Shown in pieces: positions 13,385 to 13,788 of a DNA stretch of 13,788 nucleotides. The notes below the pieces were generated by a model, which ran no database searches, was not told the DNA's origin, and saw only the letters and a list, made by a program, of their open reading frames with translations. The position numbers and the translations under genes were made by a program. The stretch is from Acidobacteriota bacterium (lineage in GTDB: Bacteria > Acidobacteriota > Terriglobia > Terriglobales > Acidobacteriaceae): assembly GCA_021851465.1 (NCBI GenBank), contig JAJZDL010000055.1, positions 1 to 13,788 of the forward strand. Direction: 5' to 3'. How positions within the stretch are numbered: position 1 is the first letter of the stretch; every line of letters starts with the position of its first letter.

Positions 13385-13788
13385 CGCGCCCCTCCCTTCG
13401 CCATCGCCTGTGTTGCCATCGCCTGTGTTGCCATCGCCTGCGACGCCCGCTGCACCGCCGCCACAATCCGCGGATACGTCCCGCACCGGCATACGTTGCC
13501 GCTCATGCGCGAGACGATCTCCGCCTCCGTCGGCTTCGGCGTGGCCCGAAGCAGGGCCGTGGCGCGAACGATCATCCCGCTGGTGCAGTACCCGCACTGG
13601 AACGCGCCCTCGTCCAAAAACGCCTGCTGCACGGTGCCGAGCGAACCGTGCATCTCCAGGCCTTCGATCGTGGTGATGTCTTTGCCCGAAGCCTCGGAGA
13701 TCGGCACCTGGCAGGAGTGGACGGCCTGCCCGTCCAGCAGCACCGTGCACGCGCCGCACTCGCCCTCGCCGCAACCGTATTTGGAGAT
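13381..13788 (-). CDS. [2Fe-2S] small subunit of the molybdenum hydroxylase, 5' end outside the window
   Basis: The visible 135 residues lack the first part of the protein (roughly 40 residues by family length). The plant-ferredoxin-type cluster is seen as CGEGECGAC with a later Cys (visible residues 6, 11, 14 and 26). The second, helical cluster uses CGYC (65, 68) and CRC (100, 102). The order matches IorA and the small subunits of carbon monoxide dehydrogenase-type enzymes. It carries electrons from the molybdenum site to an acceptor, for IorAB-like enzymes usually a cytochrome c or quinone. It likely leaves the cell interior bound to the twin-arginine partner, since small subunits of this type generally have no signal of their own; the N-terminus cannot be checked here. 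The C-terminus carries an unusual repeated QAMAT segment. It overlaps the large-subunit gene by four bases. Confidence 0.9.
   Translation of the reverse strand: MSKYGCGEGECGACTVLLDGQAVHSCQVPISEASGKDITTIEGLEMHGSLGTVQQAFLDEGAFQCGYCTSGMIVRATALLRATPKPTEAEIVSRMSGNVCRCGTYPRIVAAVQRASQAMATQAMATQAMAKGGAR
13400..13440. repeat. Fifteen-base tandem repeat in the small-subunit gene
   Basis: GCCATCGCCTGTGTT (+ strand) occurs at 13400-13414 and 13415-13429, with a third partial copy (11 bases) at 13430-13440. The unit is a multiple of three, so the coding frame is kept, giving QAMATQAMATQAMA near the end of the protein. The end is otherwise not conserved in this family as far as I know, so copy number may vary. 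Confidence 0.85.

Noticed and set aside
13381..13774. Upstream extension of the molybdopterin-subunit frame by 130 codons
   Set aside because: That stretch encodes the [2Fe-2S] subunit in another frame. The twin-arginine leader and ribosome site fix the start at 13384.

Overview
The window is GC-rich chromosomal DNA, most likely from an Acidobacteriota species of the Terriglobus/Granulicella/Edaphobacter type (family Acidobacteriaceae). The pointers are an Oar-like TonB-dependent receptor of about 1,100 residues with an N-terminal carboxypeptidase-regulatory domain, a secreted protein of a kind I know mainly from Acidobacteria, GC-rich codon use, and intergenic repeats of the 'TCATTC...AGCG...GAA...CC' kind. 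This assignment rests on protein style and memory, not on a database search. No rRNA, tRNA, CRISPR array, transposase or phage gene is visible.

Left part (1-2996, + strand): a small glutaredoxin-like thiol-disulfide protein, then adenylosuccinate lyase (purB), then a secreted 364-residue protein with a carboxypeptidase-regulatory-like domain joined to a C-terminal domain of unknown function. Middle part (3140-5471, + strand): a probable two-gene electron-transfer unit. The first gene encodes an exported polypeptide with 11 CxxCH c-type haem motifs fused to a five-helix membrane cytochrome b domain. The second encodes a small exported monohaem cytochrome c. A long GC-rich hairpin follows.

Next comes rsfS (ribosome silencing factor, + strand) with a long Lys/Ala/Pro-rich tail. 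Facing it is the TonB-dependent receptor gene (- strand, 9601 to 6296), then rlmH (23S rRNA pseudouridine-1915 methyltransferase, + strand) and cobO (corrinoid adenosyltransferase, + strand). In many bacteria rsfS and rlmH are adjacent; here the receptor gene lies between them on the opposite strand. The gap between the receptor and rlmH is AT-rich for this window and holds candidate control sites.

Right part (11195-13788, - strand): an overlapping pair encoding an isoquinoline 1-oxidoreductase/aldehyde oxidoreductase-type molybdenum hydroxylase. The [2Fe-2S] small subunit runs off the right edge, and the molybdopterin subunit carries a twin-arginine signal. A 206-base convergent gap full of repeats separates this pair from cobO.

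The most interesting content is the 11-haem c/b fusion cytochrome. Its layout resembles the quinol-oxidising multihaem c/b cytochromes known from Geobacter (CbcL type), and its c-type region contains a fourfold internal repeat. The other genes are recognisable housekeeping or accessory families. I see no evidence for a wholly new multi-gene system.
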